The notes under the pieces are model-generated. The model searched no databases and had not been told where the DNA came from. It saw nothing but the letters and a program-made list of their open reading frames with translations. Of a stretch of DNA of 64,000 nt, positions 21,086 to 30,901 are shown piece after piece. The stretch comes from CAVQMC01 sp963713505 (GTDB taxonomy: Bacteria > Bacteroidota > Ignavibacteria > Ignavibacteriales > Ignavibacteriaceae): positions 62,001 to 126,000 of the forward strand of contig CAVQMC010000022.1 in assembly GCA_963713505.1 (NCBI GenBank). Direction: 5' to 3'. Numbering within the stretch: position 1 is the stretch's first letter; each line of letters starts with the position of its first letter. Made by a program: the position numbers and the translations under genes.

Positions 21086-22093
21086 ATGAAAAATAAAATA
21101 TTTGTTTTATTAATATTAGTAATCGTTATCTGCTTTTCATGGAATAATTATGCAATCCAAAATAAAAATATAAATACAGTAACTACTGATTCTATTTCGC
21201 AGCAATTAATGGATTCGACTAGAGCATTATTAAATGTACCCCCAGACAAAAGTAATTACTCTAAAAAAGACAGTGTAAAAAATTCTTCATCAAAAAATGA
21301 TCTAGCACCAAAAAATATCCTTGAAGTAATTTCCCTTGGAAAAATAATCTGGTCGATTATTTTTATTCTAATAGGATTTTACTTTATAAAACTAATATCA
21401 AAAATATTAGAAATATTTGCTGAACGAAGTGCAAAATACAGAATTACTATTAAAGGAATAATTCCGGTTATTAGGATTTTCGGCTGGCTAATTATTCTTT
21501 ATATATTAATTGCCGGAATATTCAAACCTCCGGTTGCAACTTTAATTGCTGTAACTGCTTCGGTTGGAATAGCTGTCGGGTTTGCTGCTCAAGATATAAT
21601 AAAAAATATTTTCGGCGGAATAATGATTTTATTTGATCGTCCATTTCAAGTTGGAGATAAAATTGAAATGGGGGAACATTATGGTGAAGTAATAAAAATA
21701 GGATTAAGATCTACAAGAATTGTAACTCCAGATGATTCAACTGTTACAATTCCTAACGGTGAAATAATGAATAAATCCGTTTCAAATACAAATTACGGCG
21801 AACCTTACTGCCAGGTAGTTGCAGAAATTTATCTTCCGATTAAAATTGATACAAACAGGGTTAGAGAAATTGCAATTGAAGCGGCTCAGATTTCCCAGTT
21901 TATTTATTTAAATAAACCAATTACGGTTTTGTTTTTGAATGAAGTAAAAGAAAGAAGATCATATTTGAAAATGCGGTTGAAAGCTTATGTAATGGATATT
22001 CGATATGAATTTGTTTTTAAAAGTGAAATGACCGAAAATGTTATACGTGAATTATTAAAAGAAAATATTATTACAGTTGAGGAATTATTTTAA
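21086..22093 (+). CDS. Mechanosensitive ion channel, MscS family
   Basis: 335 residues. Signal or first helix (IFVLLILVIVICFSW), then three transmembrane helices (about 90-110, 125-150, 150-175). The MscS pore signature GFAAQDIIKNIFGGI lies near residue 167, followed by the beta domain VGDKIEMGEHYGEV and TIPNGEIMNKSVSN. Relieves turgor by gating under membrane tension. It begins 1 bp after the coiled-coil P-loop gene and its stop overlaps the convergent kinase gene by a few bases. Confidence 0.9.
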   Translation: MKNKIFVLLILVIVICFSWNNYAIQNKNINTVTTDSISQQLMDSTRALLNVPPDKSNYSKKDSVKNSSSKNDLAPKNILEVISLGKIIWSIIFILIGFYFIKLISKILEIFAERSAKYRITIKGIIPVIRIFGWLIILYILIAGIFKPPVATLIAVTASVGIAVGFAAQDIIKNIFGGIMILFDRPFQVGDKIEMGEHYGEVIKIGLRSTRIVTPDDSTVTIPNGEIMNKSVSNTNYGEPYCQVVAEIYLPIKIDTNRVREIAIEAAQISQFIYLNKPITVLFLNEVKERRSYLKMRLKAYVMDIRYEFVFKSEMTENVIRELLKENIITVEELF

Positions 22094-23619
22094 GTTAATT
22101 GATATTTTTTTACTCCCGGCCGGTTTGTGTAAACAGGTATCTTAAATGAAAATTTTGTTCCTTTTCCTTCATCACTTTCAACTAAAATATCAGTTTGATG
22201 AACTTCCAAAATCTTTTTTACAATTGCCAGTCCGAGCCCAAGACCCTTCATTTTCATTAACAGCAGTTCTGGACGATTTTTGATATCGATCAAAAATATG
22301 AGGCAGTTCTTCACTCTTAATTCCTTCACCGCTGTCTTTTACAGAAACAATTAGATTTTCTTTTACCTGGTTAAGCGAGATAGTTATTTCGCCATTTTCC
22401 GGAGTAAATTTAAATGCATTATCTAATAAGTTTTGTAAAACTTTTTCCATCATTCCAATATCTGCATAGGCGAGAGGAGTTTCATAATTTACATCAAGCT
22501 TTAAATTAATTTTTTTAGATTCAGCAATAATTAAATTTTTCTGCTGAACATCCTGAATTAATTCTGCAATAGGAAATGGTTCCGGTTTAGGTTTTGTTTC
22601 TCTTGCTTCAAGTTTTGAAAGCTCGAATAATTCTTCAACCAGTTTTTTTAATCTTTCAGTGCTGCTTAAAATTGTCTGCATATAATTTTTTCTATCCTCA
22701 ACCGAAAGGTTATCCGACTTTATTAATATTGTCTCAATATAACCTTGAATTGTTGCTAACGGGGTTCGAAGATCATGAGAAACATTTGCTACAAGTTCTC
22801 TTCGCAGATTATCCATGGTTTTCATTTCTTCAATATTCTGAACAATTGTATCTGCCATATCATTAAATGAATCGGCAAATTCGCTTAACTCTCCTTTGCC
22901 TTTAAGTTTTATTCTTGCGTTTAAAGTTACCGTTTTTAAATTCTCTGTTAACGGTTATAATCTTTCTTAAGTTCCTAGTTACAAATCCCAATGCCAATAA
23001 ACTGATTAGATGCTGCAGCAATAAAAGTAATCGTCATAGATCGAAAACCAAGCCTCATAATATAACTTCCGAAAACAAGCTGCATTGCATTTTCGTATTC
23101 TTCGCCTCCTAGTATTACATATATGTAACCTTTAAGTTCGTTATTTTCAAAAACCGGTGCTGCAGAAAATGCTTTATATTTATTAGGATTTTTAGGATCG
23201 TTTCCCAGTACAAAAGGTCTGTCTGTATTTGATATGAATTTTTTAATCGGTGCAAGCGGAACATATGTTAATTTTATGGTTTTGTTTGGAGCATAGTAAG
23301 TTAAAATTCTTCCTTGTTTATCAAGTAAATAAACTTCAAGGCTGGGATTAATAATCATAACATTATGAAAAACTTTTTTAAGTACTTCTCCATTTGCTTT
23401 TCCGTTTATAAAACATTGATTTTCGCTTGAAATGTGAGGAGCAATTTCCGCATCTAATTTTTGATTTGCTTCTTGAAAATACATCTCTGCAGTATGCACA
23501 GAAATGTATAGATAAATTGTCGAAAGTATAATTAAAATTAATAGAAAAGTTGCACCGATCTTCCAGAAAAGGCTATGGAAGAATTTATTTAAAATGCTAT
23601 GTGTTTTTGAATTATTCAC
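22090..23619 (-). CDS. Sensor histidine kinase (HAMP, HisKA, HATPase; three frameshifts)
   Basis: About 508 residues after repair. N-terminal transmembrane helix (KIGATFLLILIILSTIYLYI), a periplasmic sensor domain to about 190, a second helix, a HAMP-like segment, the phosphoacceptor histidine in VSHDLRTP, and a HATPase domain with DNAFKFTPENG and GLGLAIVKKI. It partners the response regulator 2 bp upstream. Three one-base insertions interrupt it: near 23000-23010 (in the second helix), near 22923-22928 (before NARIKLKGKG) and at a CCC run, 22244-22246 (inside the G box). Each side reads as normal kinase sequence, so I treat them as errors. Stimulus unknown. Confidence 0.85.
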
Positions 23620-23621
23620 AA

Positions 23622-24329
23622 TTACTCTGTAATATTTTCAAATTCGTTAAAACGGTATCCAACACCCCATGAGGTTAAAATATAAGATGGATTAGAAAGA
23701 TCTTTTTCAATTTTACTTCTTAATCTGTTTATGTGTGAATTCACGGTGTGTTCATATCCGTTATATTGATAACCCCATAAAATATTGAGTAATTGTTCTC
23801 TTGTATATGTTTTACCCGGATGAGATGCAAGCAAATGTAATAGGTCAAATTCTTTAGGAGTTAATTCAATTCTTTCTCCGTTTAAAGTAACTTTTCGTTT
23901 CGATACTTCGATATATAAATTACCGATTTTTAAATCATTTTCATTTTCAATTTCTTTGTGAATTGCCTGCACTCTTCTGAAAATAGCTTTTACTCTGGCG
24001 ATAAATTCTCGAATTCCAAAAGGTTTTGTCAAATAATCATCGGCACCGACTTCAAGACCTAAAACTTTATCTAATTCTTCCGATTTAGAAGTAAGCATTA
24101 GAACAGGCGTGTAAATTTCTTGTTTTCTAACTTCTTTACAGATTTCCAATCCATCCAAATTAGGCAGCATTATATCCAATACAATAAGATCCAAAGGTTC
24201 ATTTAATGCGAAATTTAAACCTTCTTTTCCGTCATATGCTTTTATTACTTTACATCCTAAATCAACTAAATGAATTTCCAATAAATCCGATATAGCCTTA
24301 TCGTCTTCAACAACAAGAACGTTTCTCAT
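23622..24329 (-). CDS. Response regulator, OmpR family
   Basis: 235 residues, intact. Receiver domain with acidic pair EDD near 8-10, phosphoacceptor Asp in LIVLDIMLPNLDG (near 53) and Lys in LTKPFG. The C-terminal winged helix has LTPKEFDLLHLLASHPGK and the ending GVGYRF. It starts the operon with the sensor kinase 2 bp downstream. The regulon is unknown. Confidence 0.95.
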   Translation of the reverse strand: MRNVLVVEDDKAISDLLEIHLVDLGCKVIKAYDGKEGLNFALNEPLDLIVLDIMLPNLDGLEICKEVRKQEIYTPVLMLTSKSEELDKVLGLEVGADDYLTKPFGIREFIARVKAIFRRVQAIHKEIENENDLKIGNLYIEVSKRKVTLNGERIELTPKEFDLLHLLASHPGKTYTREQLLNILWGYQYNGYEHTVNSHINRLRSKIEKDLSNPSYILTSWGVGYRFNEFENITE

Positions 24330-24513
24330 TAAACACCTCTTTTATTTCACTTTTTGAAATATACTCGGCATTTGTAACAAAAGTATCACATACATTAAAA
24401 ATTTTAATAAATGCCTGCTTGTGTTAAATATACAATTATGGATAAATTTACTTATAAGTTAAAAAGGAATGATTTAAAATTAAAGTTCTTAATTCAATCT
24501 AATAAATAAAAAA

Positions 24514-24541
24514 GCATTGAGAATGGTACAATTCTCAATGC
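24514..24541 (-). terminator. Intrinsic terminator of the lipoprotein gene
   Basis: An 11-bp stem (GCATTGAGAAT/ATTCTCAATGC, 6-nt loop) is followed on the minus strand by a T-rich tail (complement of AATAAAAAA). Confidence 0.75.
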
Positions 24542-24584
24542 ATATAATTAACTAAACAAATATTCGTATGATGTTTTTACATAT

Positions 24585-25147
24585 TTACCTGGAAAATCCA
24601 TACCTTGAAAAATGGTCTAATTACACCGCCGGTAACCGAAATAAGATCCGGCGCTTATATTAACATTTAAGGTATTATAGTCAATATGAGATATATTTCC
24701 ATCGCTGTCAATATAACTGAAATCAACAGTTTCCGGATCAAGGTTCATTGCTTTTAAATTTAGCCCTGTAAATTTTAAGTTTAAACTTAGCGGAATCGAA
24801 AAGGTCATTGCAGGATCAAAATAAACAGTTGCAAATTTAGTATCCAAAGTTAATGTTATATCAACAGTTCCTTCAAAAGCATTTTTAGGAATATGTAAAA
24901 CTGCACTAACAATAACTGAATCACCGGAATCAAATAGACCATGATTAATAATGATATTTCCACCTATGCTTCCGTCAATACTAACTGTTTGAGTATAATT
25001 GCTTACACCGCCAATTTGAGAAGGCTGGGGCAGTGGAATTAGCTCCCTCTGTACATTCTTTTGTATGGGAGTTGTTTGATTAATTGAGTCTTTACATCCG
25101 AATAGTAAGATTAATGAAAGGGACAGTAAATAGATTAAATTTTTCAT
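24585..25147 (-). CDS. Lipoprotein, paralogue 1 (two frameshifts near the 3' end)
   Basis: About 186 residues after repair. Lipoprotein signal peptide with lipobox cysteine near residue 18 (LILLFGCKDS), so it should be acylated and anchored to a membrane. The mature part is a conserved domain with IPKNAFEGTVDITLTLDT, FDPAMTF and FTGLNLKAMNL, almost the same plan as the gene at 26696. An early stop at 24617 follows two one-base insertions; in the restored frames the C terminus reads SVTGGVIR then HFSRYGFSR with a stop at 24585-24587, matching the C-terminal HFSRYGFSR of the paralogue. Function unknown. Confidence 0.75.
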
Positions 25148-25368
25148 TTAGAACCCCTGTATTTTGAAAATGGTATAGGCCCCATTTTTTTATGAATATT
25201 TTTCTTTTAAATAATTTATAAACCCTTATTTATTAAGGAATTATCAATAAATTAAGCTAAAAAAAACATCAAAATAAAGAATTTATAATTTTTACACATC
25301 GGAAAAATTTCCAATGTAATAAAATGATTTAATTATCTACCTCATTATCGAAACTGAAATATAAAAGT

Positions 25369-26595
25369 TTAGTTTAATAATTTCTCTAGGTTCAAAACCT
25401 CGTTTTCAGCATTAATTTTCTTGAAATATTTCAATGCTTTTCCGAGACTTTCTCTACTCTCCTTGTCTTTTTTAATTTCTTTGTATAGAATCGAAAGTTC
25501 ATAATAAGTTTCTGCTTCATTTAACTTATTATCCAATTCCTTGTTCATTCTAAGGCTGGTAAGCATTAAATTTTCTGCCAATTCATAATTGCTCAAATTC
25601 CGCTGAATTATTCCTTTAATCTTATAAATTTCGGCAATCGATAATTTATCATTTATCTTATAGCAAATTTCCATTGCTTTATCACTGAATGCTTCAGCTA
25701 AAATAAAATCTTTCATCAGGGTATATAAAAAAGCTTTACTTACATAGGTTATTCCAAGTGTAGGTAAAAATCCGGCTTGAAGTGAAGAGGTGATACTTTT
25801 ATCAAATTCTGAAAGAGCTTCTTTATATTCATTTTTCTTTAAAAAGGTCATGCCCATATTATGATGAATTTCTGCAATTCTTTTAATTTCCGAAACTTTT
25901 TGGAAATTCAATAACGCTCTTCTATAATAATTAAGTGCGGAATCAAAGTTACCTTGAATATTATTTATTATACCAAGGTTTATTTCAATTTTTCCGATTA
26001 AGTTATTGTCTTTTTGAGTATCTAAATAAGAAATGCTTTTTTCGAAATGTTCTTTTGCTCTTTTTAAATCACCATAATCACCATAAATAGTTCCCAAAAG
26101 ATTTTCGCAATTAGCTACGCCTTTATTATCTCTCTGCTGCTGAAATATAGAGTGAGCTTTTCTAATATTTTTTAAGCTAAGCTGCCATAGAGCCTGTCTG
26201 CTGTAAAGATCGCCTAAAGCCAAATGTGCATTAGCAGCCAGGTTTATAAATTCATTATTATCTTTTGCTTCATTAAGTATTCTTTCATGTATTTCAATTG
26301 CAAGTAAAAACTCGCCAAAAGTAATTGAGAAATTGCCTAAAGCTAAAAGAAGCGCTAAATATTTTTGTTTAGGTAATTTCTCATTACTAAAAGTTATTAA
26401 AAGATCTATTATAGTTCTTAGTCTTGATGATTCATTTATTTTTAGTTCAAGTTGATCTTTTTTAGTCCCGGTAAACTTTATGTTTTCTGAATTTTCTTTT
26501 TCTTGATTTAAAAAATTATCCGAAAATTCTTTAATATCATTTTTACTAAAGAAATCTTTTAATATTTTATTTAATAAATTTTCTCTTTGTAACAT
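25369..26595 (-). CDS. Tetratricopeptide-repeat protein
   Basis: 408 residues, no signal peptide or membrane helix. About six TPR-like helix pairs lie in residues about 75-370 (for example FINLAANAHLALGDLYSR, AIEIHERILN, YNYELAENLML-type patterns), each about 40 residues long. The consensus resembles TPR domains of sensor and transcriptional regulator proteins, but no kinase or DNA-binding domain is attached. It lies between two paralogous lipoprotein genes on the same strand, with 221 bp to the next one, so co-transcription is uncertain. Likely a scaffold or interaction protein. Confidence 0.75.
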   Translation of the reverse strand: MLQRENLLNKILKDFFSKNDIKEFSDNFLNQEKENSENIKFTGTKKDQLELKINESSRLRTIIDLLITFSNEKLPKQKYLALLLALGNFSITFGEFLLAIEIHERILNEAKDNNEFINLAANAHLALGDLYSRQALWQLSLKNIRKAHSIFQQQRDNKGVANCENLLGTIYGDYGDLKRAKEHFEKSISYLDTQKDNNLIGKIEINLGIINNIQGNFDSALNYYRRALLNFQKVSEIKRIAEIHHNMGMTFLKKNEYKEALSEFDKSITSSLQAGFLPTLGITYVSKAFLYTLMKDFILAEAFSDKAMEICYKINDKLSIAEIYKIKGIIQRNLSNYELAENLMLTSLRMNKELDNKLNEAETYYELSILYKEIKKDKESRESLGKALKYFKKINAENEVLNLEKLLN

Positions 26596-26695
26596 TAATT
26601 AAATCATTCAATTCTTTATTTATGAAATAATTTCAATAAATTTTGAACTAGCTAACCGATAAAAAGATCAACTTATGTGCCATTTAAATTAGTTT

Positions 26696-27259
26696 TTATC
26701 TAGAAAATCCATATCTGGAAAAGTGATGAATTTTAGCATTTATTACAGTAAGGTTTCCTGAAATTAAGTTTACATTTATTCCGTCATTTTCGACAGGAAA
26801 AGCGTTGCCGTAATCATCGAAATAATCAAACCCAACATTGGTTGAGTTCATACCCAACGCACCCAAATTCAATCCAGTAAAAGATAATGTTAAATTTAAA
26901 GGAATATTAAACTGCATATGAGGATCAAAGTTAACGGCTGCGTAGGCATCATCTGTGGTAAGTGTAATAGTATGAGTACCCTCGAAAGCGTTTTGAGGAA
27001 TAGTTAAATGAGCAAAAACGAAAACTAACTTACCTCTAAAACTGAAGTAAAAACGAACTAAGTTAATTGTTCCGCCTTCTTCTCCATTTATTGTTTTAGA
27101 AACCGAAAATTCTGTTTCGGTGCTTGTGGAAGATTTTTCTGGTAACGGTATTAATTGTTTCTTTGCTGCTGTGTTAGGATTGACAGGATTGTTATTTGTA
27201 TCGGAACATCCAGCCAGCATAAGTCCTAAAAAAGTGATAATTAGTAATAACTTTTTCAT
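26696..27259 (-). CDS. Lipoprotein, paralogue 2
   Basis: 187 residues when started at ATG 27259, where GGAGGAATC is an excellent Shine-Dalgarno; a longer in-frame start at 27328 adds 23 residues without a signal and is less likely. Lipobox GLMLAGCSDT puts the acylated cysteine near residue 18. Shared blocks with paralogue 1: QNAFEGTHTITLTTDD, FDPHMQFNIPLNL, FTGLNLGALGM and the C-terminal HFSRYGFSR. This suggests a small beta-sandwich lipoprotein family; I do not recognise its function. Confidence 0.82.
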   Translation of the reverse strand: MKKLLLIITFLGLMLAGCSDTNNNPVNPNTAAKKQLIPLPEKSSTSTETEFSVSKTINGEEGGTINLVRFYFSFRGKLVFVFAHLTIPQNAFEGTHTITLTTDDAYAAVNFDPHMQFNIPLNLTLSFTGLNLGALGMNSTNVGFDYFDDYGNAFPVENDGINVNLISGNLTVINAKIHHFSRYGFSR

Positions 27260-27496
27260 GATTCCTCCGGAATTAAAGTTATGGAAAAGAAGAATAATTT
27301 TTGAACGATGCTCACCCTCAAATTCCAATGATTATGCCATTGTTGCATCGGTAATATTTTCTTTGCTTAATAATTGACAAGTAATTTTCAGTAACAATTA
27401 CGATTTATTTTAGTAACATTTACTGTGCAATTTTGAAAATATGTTTAGAAACGAAACAGAAAAATTTGGTTAAAATGAATTGTTTATTTAAGATAA

Positions 27497-28186
27497 TCAA
27501 AGATTTAAAGCTTCTTTAAAACTTTTTAAAATTATCTTACTTATATCTATTGGAGTTTCTTGTGTGAAAAATTTTTGATTTACTTCCAGTTCAATTCCAC
27601 AATAATTTATTGGAAATTTTTTTCTTAGATAGGTTGTCATTCCATCGGAGATTCCTAGATAAGGATAGTTAAATCTTATTTTTAATTGCGGGTATATTTT
27701 TTTAAATGATTTTTTTATTGATTTACAAATACTTTTTTCGAATTCTCTTTTAGGATCAAATAAAAGTCCGATATCTGTATTTCTTATTTTGCCATTTAAA
27801 GTTGGAGTAAATGTATGAATTGAAAAATGTATGACTGAATTATTTTTCTTGATTAAATCGGTAACAGTATTTTCTATTTTATTTCTATAAGGCGAGTAGT
27901 ATTTATTTATAATTTTATTCTTTTCTTCGAAGGGTAGATTTTTTGTAAAAGAGGAAAATAAATTTTTATTATTTAATGATCTGTTTAATTCAATTAAAAG
28001 CCTGCTTGTTCTGGAATAAAAATAATAATCTCCTATTGCTTTAAAAAACAATTGGGAAAGTTCTAAAGCTCCCGGATCATAACCTTTATGTGTAGTTAAA
28101 ATTTCATAATTTTCTTTAAAGAGATAATTATATTCTTTTGGAATTTTATTTCCCCCGTGTTCACATGATATTATTATTTTATTCAT
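27497..28186 (-). CDS. N-formylglutamate amidohydrolase-family protein
   Basis: 229 residues. Matches the family by its N-terminal IIISCEHGGNKIPKEY, the THKGYDPGALEL block, the RLLIELNRS block and a late LGISDGMTTYLRK plus CGIELEVNQ. Characterised members release glutamate from N-formylglutamate in histidine breakdown; no hut genes are here, so the local substrate is more likely a gamma-glutamyl or peptide amide. It follows the GCS2 ligase gene with no gap (start at the base next to the preceding stop), last of the four-gene operon. Cytosolic. Confidence 0.85.
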   Translation of the reverse strand: MNKIIISCEHGGNKIPKEYNYLFKENYEILTTHKGYDPGALELSQLFFKAIGDYYFYSRTSRLLIELNRSLNNKNLFSSFTKNLPFEEKNKIINKYYSPYRNKIENTVTDLIKKNNSVIHFSIHTFTPTLNGKIRNTDIGLLFDPKREFEKSICKSIKKSFKKIYPQLKIRFNYPYLGISDGMTTYLRKKFPINYCGIELEVNQKFFTQETPIDISKIILKSFKEALNL

Positions 28187-29425
28187 CTAGGGAATAAATA
28201 AATTGTTATTTGCTAATGAATCTGAAAGTTTTTTATAAATATTAATTATATTTTTTTCGGAAAAGTCACCATTTAAAGCAGTTAAAATTCTTCTTGCCAA
28301 AGTTCCTTCATTAATAACTTTAAGAGAGATTTTTAATAATTCATCATTTAGATCTTTATTACTTAATTTTATTTCATTTAAAATATGTTTCCATAGATCT
28401 TTTGCTCTTATTTTATCTTGATTTAGACCAAAAGCTGAGAGAAATTCTTTATCTGTAATAATTGTTTCCTCAGCATTTTTAATTACATCCAGCAACATAT
28501 TTTTCAGATTTTCTTCTTCAAATAATTTTTGTTTTGATAAATCGATCCATTTTTCATTTGTAATCAGTTTCAAAGTTTCAACAATTGTATAAACTAAAGC
28601 AATATCAATAATAGGAGCTTCCTGAATATCAATAATTCTTATCTCAATTGTATTCCTATCGAATCTTGCTATTGCACCGCGCGAGTTTAACCATTCATAC
28701 TGTAATATGTTTTCCGGGTCGAACGGCTTTATATCATTATAAATTCTTTGAAATATTTTATCTTCGTATTCTTTTTTTGAATAAACTTTTTCCGGAATTA
28801 CTTTGCCGGTTATTGATGGAATTTTAATTTGATTATTCCTATAGACTTCTAACCTTGTATCTAAAAATCCTGTTTGTTTTCCATCCAAAATTGGAGTACT
28901 TGCAGTTAAAGCAGGAATTATAGGAAGCAGAAGTCTTATTGCAGCGTGAAGTTTTTCAAATTCGTAATCATCAAAAAAAGGAAGATTTATATGTGTACTT
29001 TGTAAATTTGACCAGCCATGTCCACGGCAGTCGAAAATTCTGTTGTAAGATTCATAAACAGGATTATTTTCGTGCGGCCAAAGTTTAGTTTCTTTATAAG
29101 GATCCATCAAAGGATGAGCTCCGCCTGGCAGAAGCATTGCATTATATTTTTCTAATATTCTATTTACGTGTGAAACATTTTCTTCAAATAAATTACTCAA
29201 CCCTTCAAAACTATCTGCAGGACCGTTAGTTTTAAATTCAATTACATGCAGCACTAATTCATTCGACCATGCAATTTTTTCGAATTCAACATCGGAAACA
29301 TATTCATTAGTAATTTCATAAATAACTTTATCAGTAATTGGTTTTACTTTTAAAGTTTGTTTATCAACAATCATATATTCAAGTTCGATTCCAATTCCTT
29401 TGAAAAGATGGAGGGGGAAAATCAT
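28187..29425 (-). CDS. Glutamate-cysteine ligase-like (GCS2) carboxylate-amine ligase
   Basis: 412 residues. N-terminal GIGIELEYMIVDKQTLKV is the GCS2 ATP/metal-binding opening. Further conserved blocks are GGAHPLMDP, CRGHGWSNLQSTHINLPF and NTIEIRIIDIQEAP. Family enzymes form amide bonds between a carboxylate and an amine with ATP. The true substrate is unknown; the pairing with an ATP-grasp ligase argues against simple glutathione synthesis. Its start overlaps the end of the upstream RimK-like gene by 4 nt. Confidence 0.85.
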   Translation of the reverse strand: MIFPLHLFKGIGIELEYMIVDKQTLKVKPITDKVIYEITNEYVSDVEFEKIAWSNELVLHVIEFKTNGPADSFEGLSNLFEENVSHVNRILEKYNAMLLPGGAHPLMDPYKETKLWPHENNPVYESYNRIFDCRGHGWSNLQSTHINLPFFDDYEFEKLHAAIRLLLPIIPALTASTPILDGKQTGFLDTRLEVYRNNQIKIPSITGKVIPEKVYSKKEYEDKIFQRIYNDIKPFDPENILQYEWLNSRGAIARFDRNTIEIRIIDIQEAPIIDIALVYTIVETLKLITNEKWIDLSKQKLFEEENLKNMLLDVIKNAEETIITDKEFLSAFGLNQDKIRAKDLWKHILNEIKLSNKDLNDELLKISLKVINEGTLARRILTALNGDFSEKNIINIYKKLSDSLANNNLFIP

Positions 29426-30895
29426 AAATGCAGTTCCTTTTGATTTCTTATTTTATCAATTCGTTCTTTAAAAGATTTCATTATTGTTAAATAAAGATCA
29501 TCCTTTAAAACCTGGTCTTCAATTCCGTAATCGATACTTGGATTATCATTTATTTCTATAACATAAGCTTTGTTTTTATCTTGTTTAATATCAACACCGT
29601 ATAATCCTTCTCCAACAAGATTAGCAGCTTTAACAGCAGTATTAATAATATTTGAAGGAACATCTTTTAATGCAAGAGTTTCAAAATTTCCATATTTTGC
29701 ATTTTTATTTCCCTGCCAATTATAAATTTGCCAGTGACCTTTTGCCATAAAATATTTACATGCATAAAGTGGTTTTTTATCCAATACTCCGATTCTCCAA
29801 TCAAAATCTGTCGGTGCGAATTCTTGTGCAATAATTAAATCCGAATTATCTAAAAGTTTTTCAATTTCAGGTTTAAGAAATTCTTTTTGAGTTACTTTTG
29901 TAACACCTTGAGAAAATGAACTATCCGGCTGCTTTAAAACACAAGGAAGACCCAAATGATTTTCCACAACATCAATATTATCTTTATGAACAATTAATGT
30001 TTTGGGAGTCGGAATTTTTGATAATGCTAAAAGTTCTGCTAAATAAACTTTATTGGTGCATTTCAAAATTGACCATGGATCATCAATTACAACCAAACCT
30101 TCCGTAAAAGCGCGTCTGGAAAATCTGTAAGTATGATTATCAACTGCAGTAGTTTGACGAATAAATAAACCGTCAAATTCCGGTATTCTGTTATAATCAT
30201 CTTTAGTTATAATTTCACATCTAATATTTAGTGCTTCTGCAGCTTCAAAAAATTTTTTAATTGCTTTTTGATTTGAAGGCGGTTCTTCATCCTTTTCATC
30301 TGCTAATATTGCCAGATCATATTCCGATCTAGTAATTGTGGAAGAAGAAATTCTTTTTTTAGCAAAATAAGCTTTTGCAAAATTTTCCAAGTAAGGCCTA
30401 TGATTTTCTGGTATCTCGTTAACCGGGATAGGAGAAATATTCTGAAGTATCCATTTTTTATTATAAGTAAAATGAGCCCTTAAAAGCGGTGCTTGAAACA
30501 AATTATATAACTGACTGCTTAATTTATCGTATTGCTTTGCAACATTTTGACCGAAATAAATACTTAATACAAATTCTTTAGATGTAATTTTTCTTAAACT
30601 AGTTTGAATAAGTTTATCGATATCATCCGAAATAACACGAACAATTGTTTTAGATTTTAAATCTTGAATTGTGGAAACGTTTGGGAAAGCTCTATGTTCT
30701 CTTGCTTCCGCAAGTAGAGAAACATAGTAGCCTATTGCTTGATACCTGTATGATCTGCAAAGATTAAAAATCCTTGCGCTTGTAAGTTGAGAATATTTAG
30801 CATCTGTTAAATAAGATTTTGCAGAAACTATCTCAACATCTTTTATGTCGAAACTCCAGTCCTATTGGATTATTTACAACAACTATACTTTTCAT
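29422..30895 (-). CDS. RimK-family ATP-grasp ligase (one frameshift near the 5' end)
   Basis: About 490 residues after repair. A start ATG at 30895 opens MKSIVVVNNP, then a one-base insertion at about 30853-30870 brings in VEIVSAKSYLTDAKYS and the N-terminal RimK-associated domain. The C-terminal ATP-grasp domain has LPCVLKQPDSSFSQGVTKV, the basic motif FDWRIGVLD and the metal-binding VIEINDNPSIDYG. Family members add glutamate or other amino acids to peptides or proteins. The whole operon starts 6 bp upstream with a C39-like peptidase gene. The short frame from 30501 alone would miss the N-terminal domain. Confidence 0.85.
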
Positions 30896-30901
30896 AAAAT
30901 T

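Noticed and set aside
22594..22866. Plus-strand 90-residue frame inside the kinase
   Set aside because: Antisense to HisKA sequence with normal kinase motifs on the minus strand.
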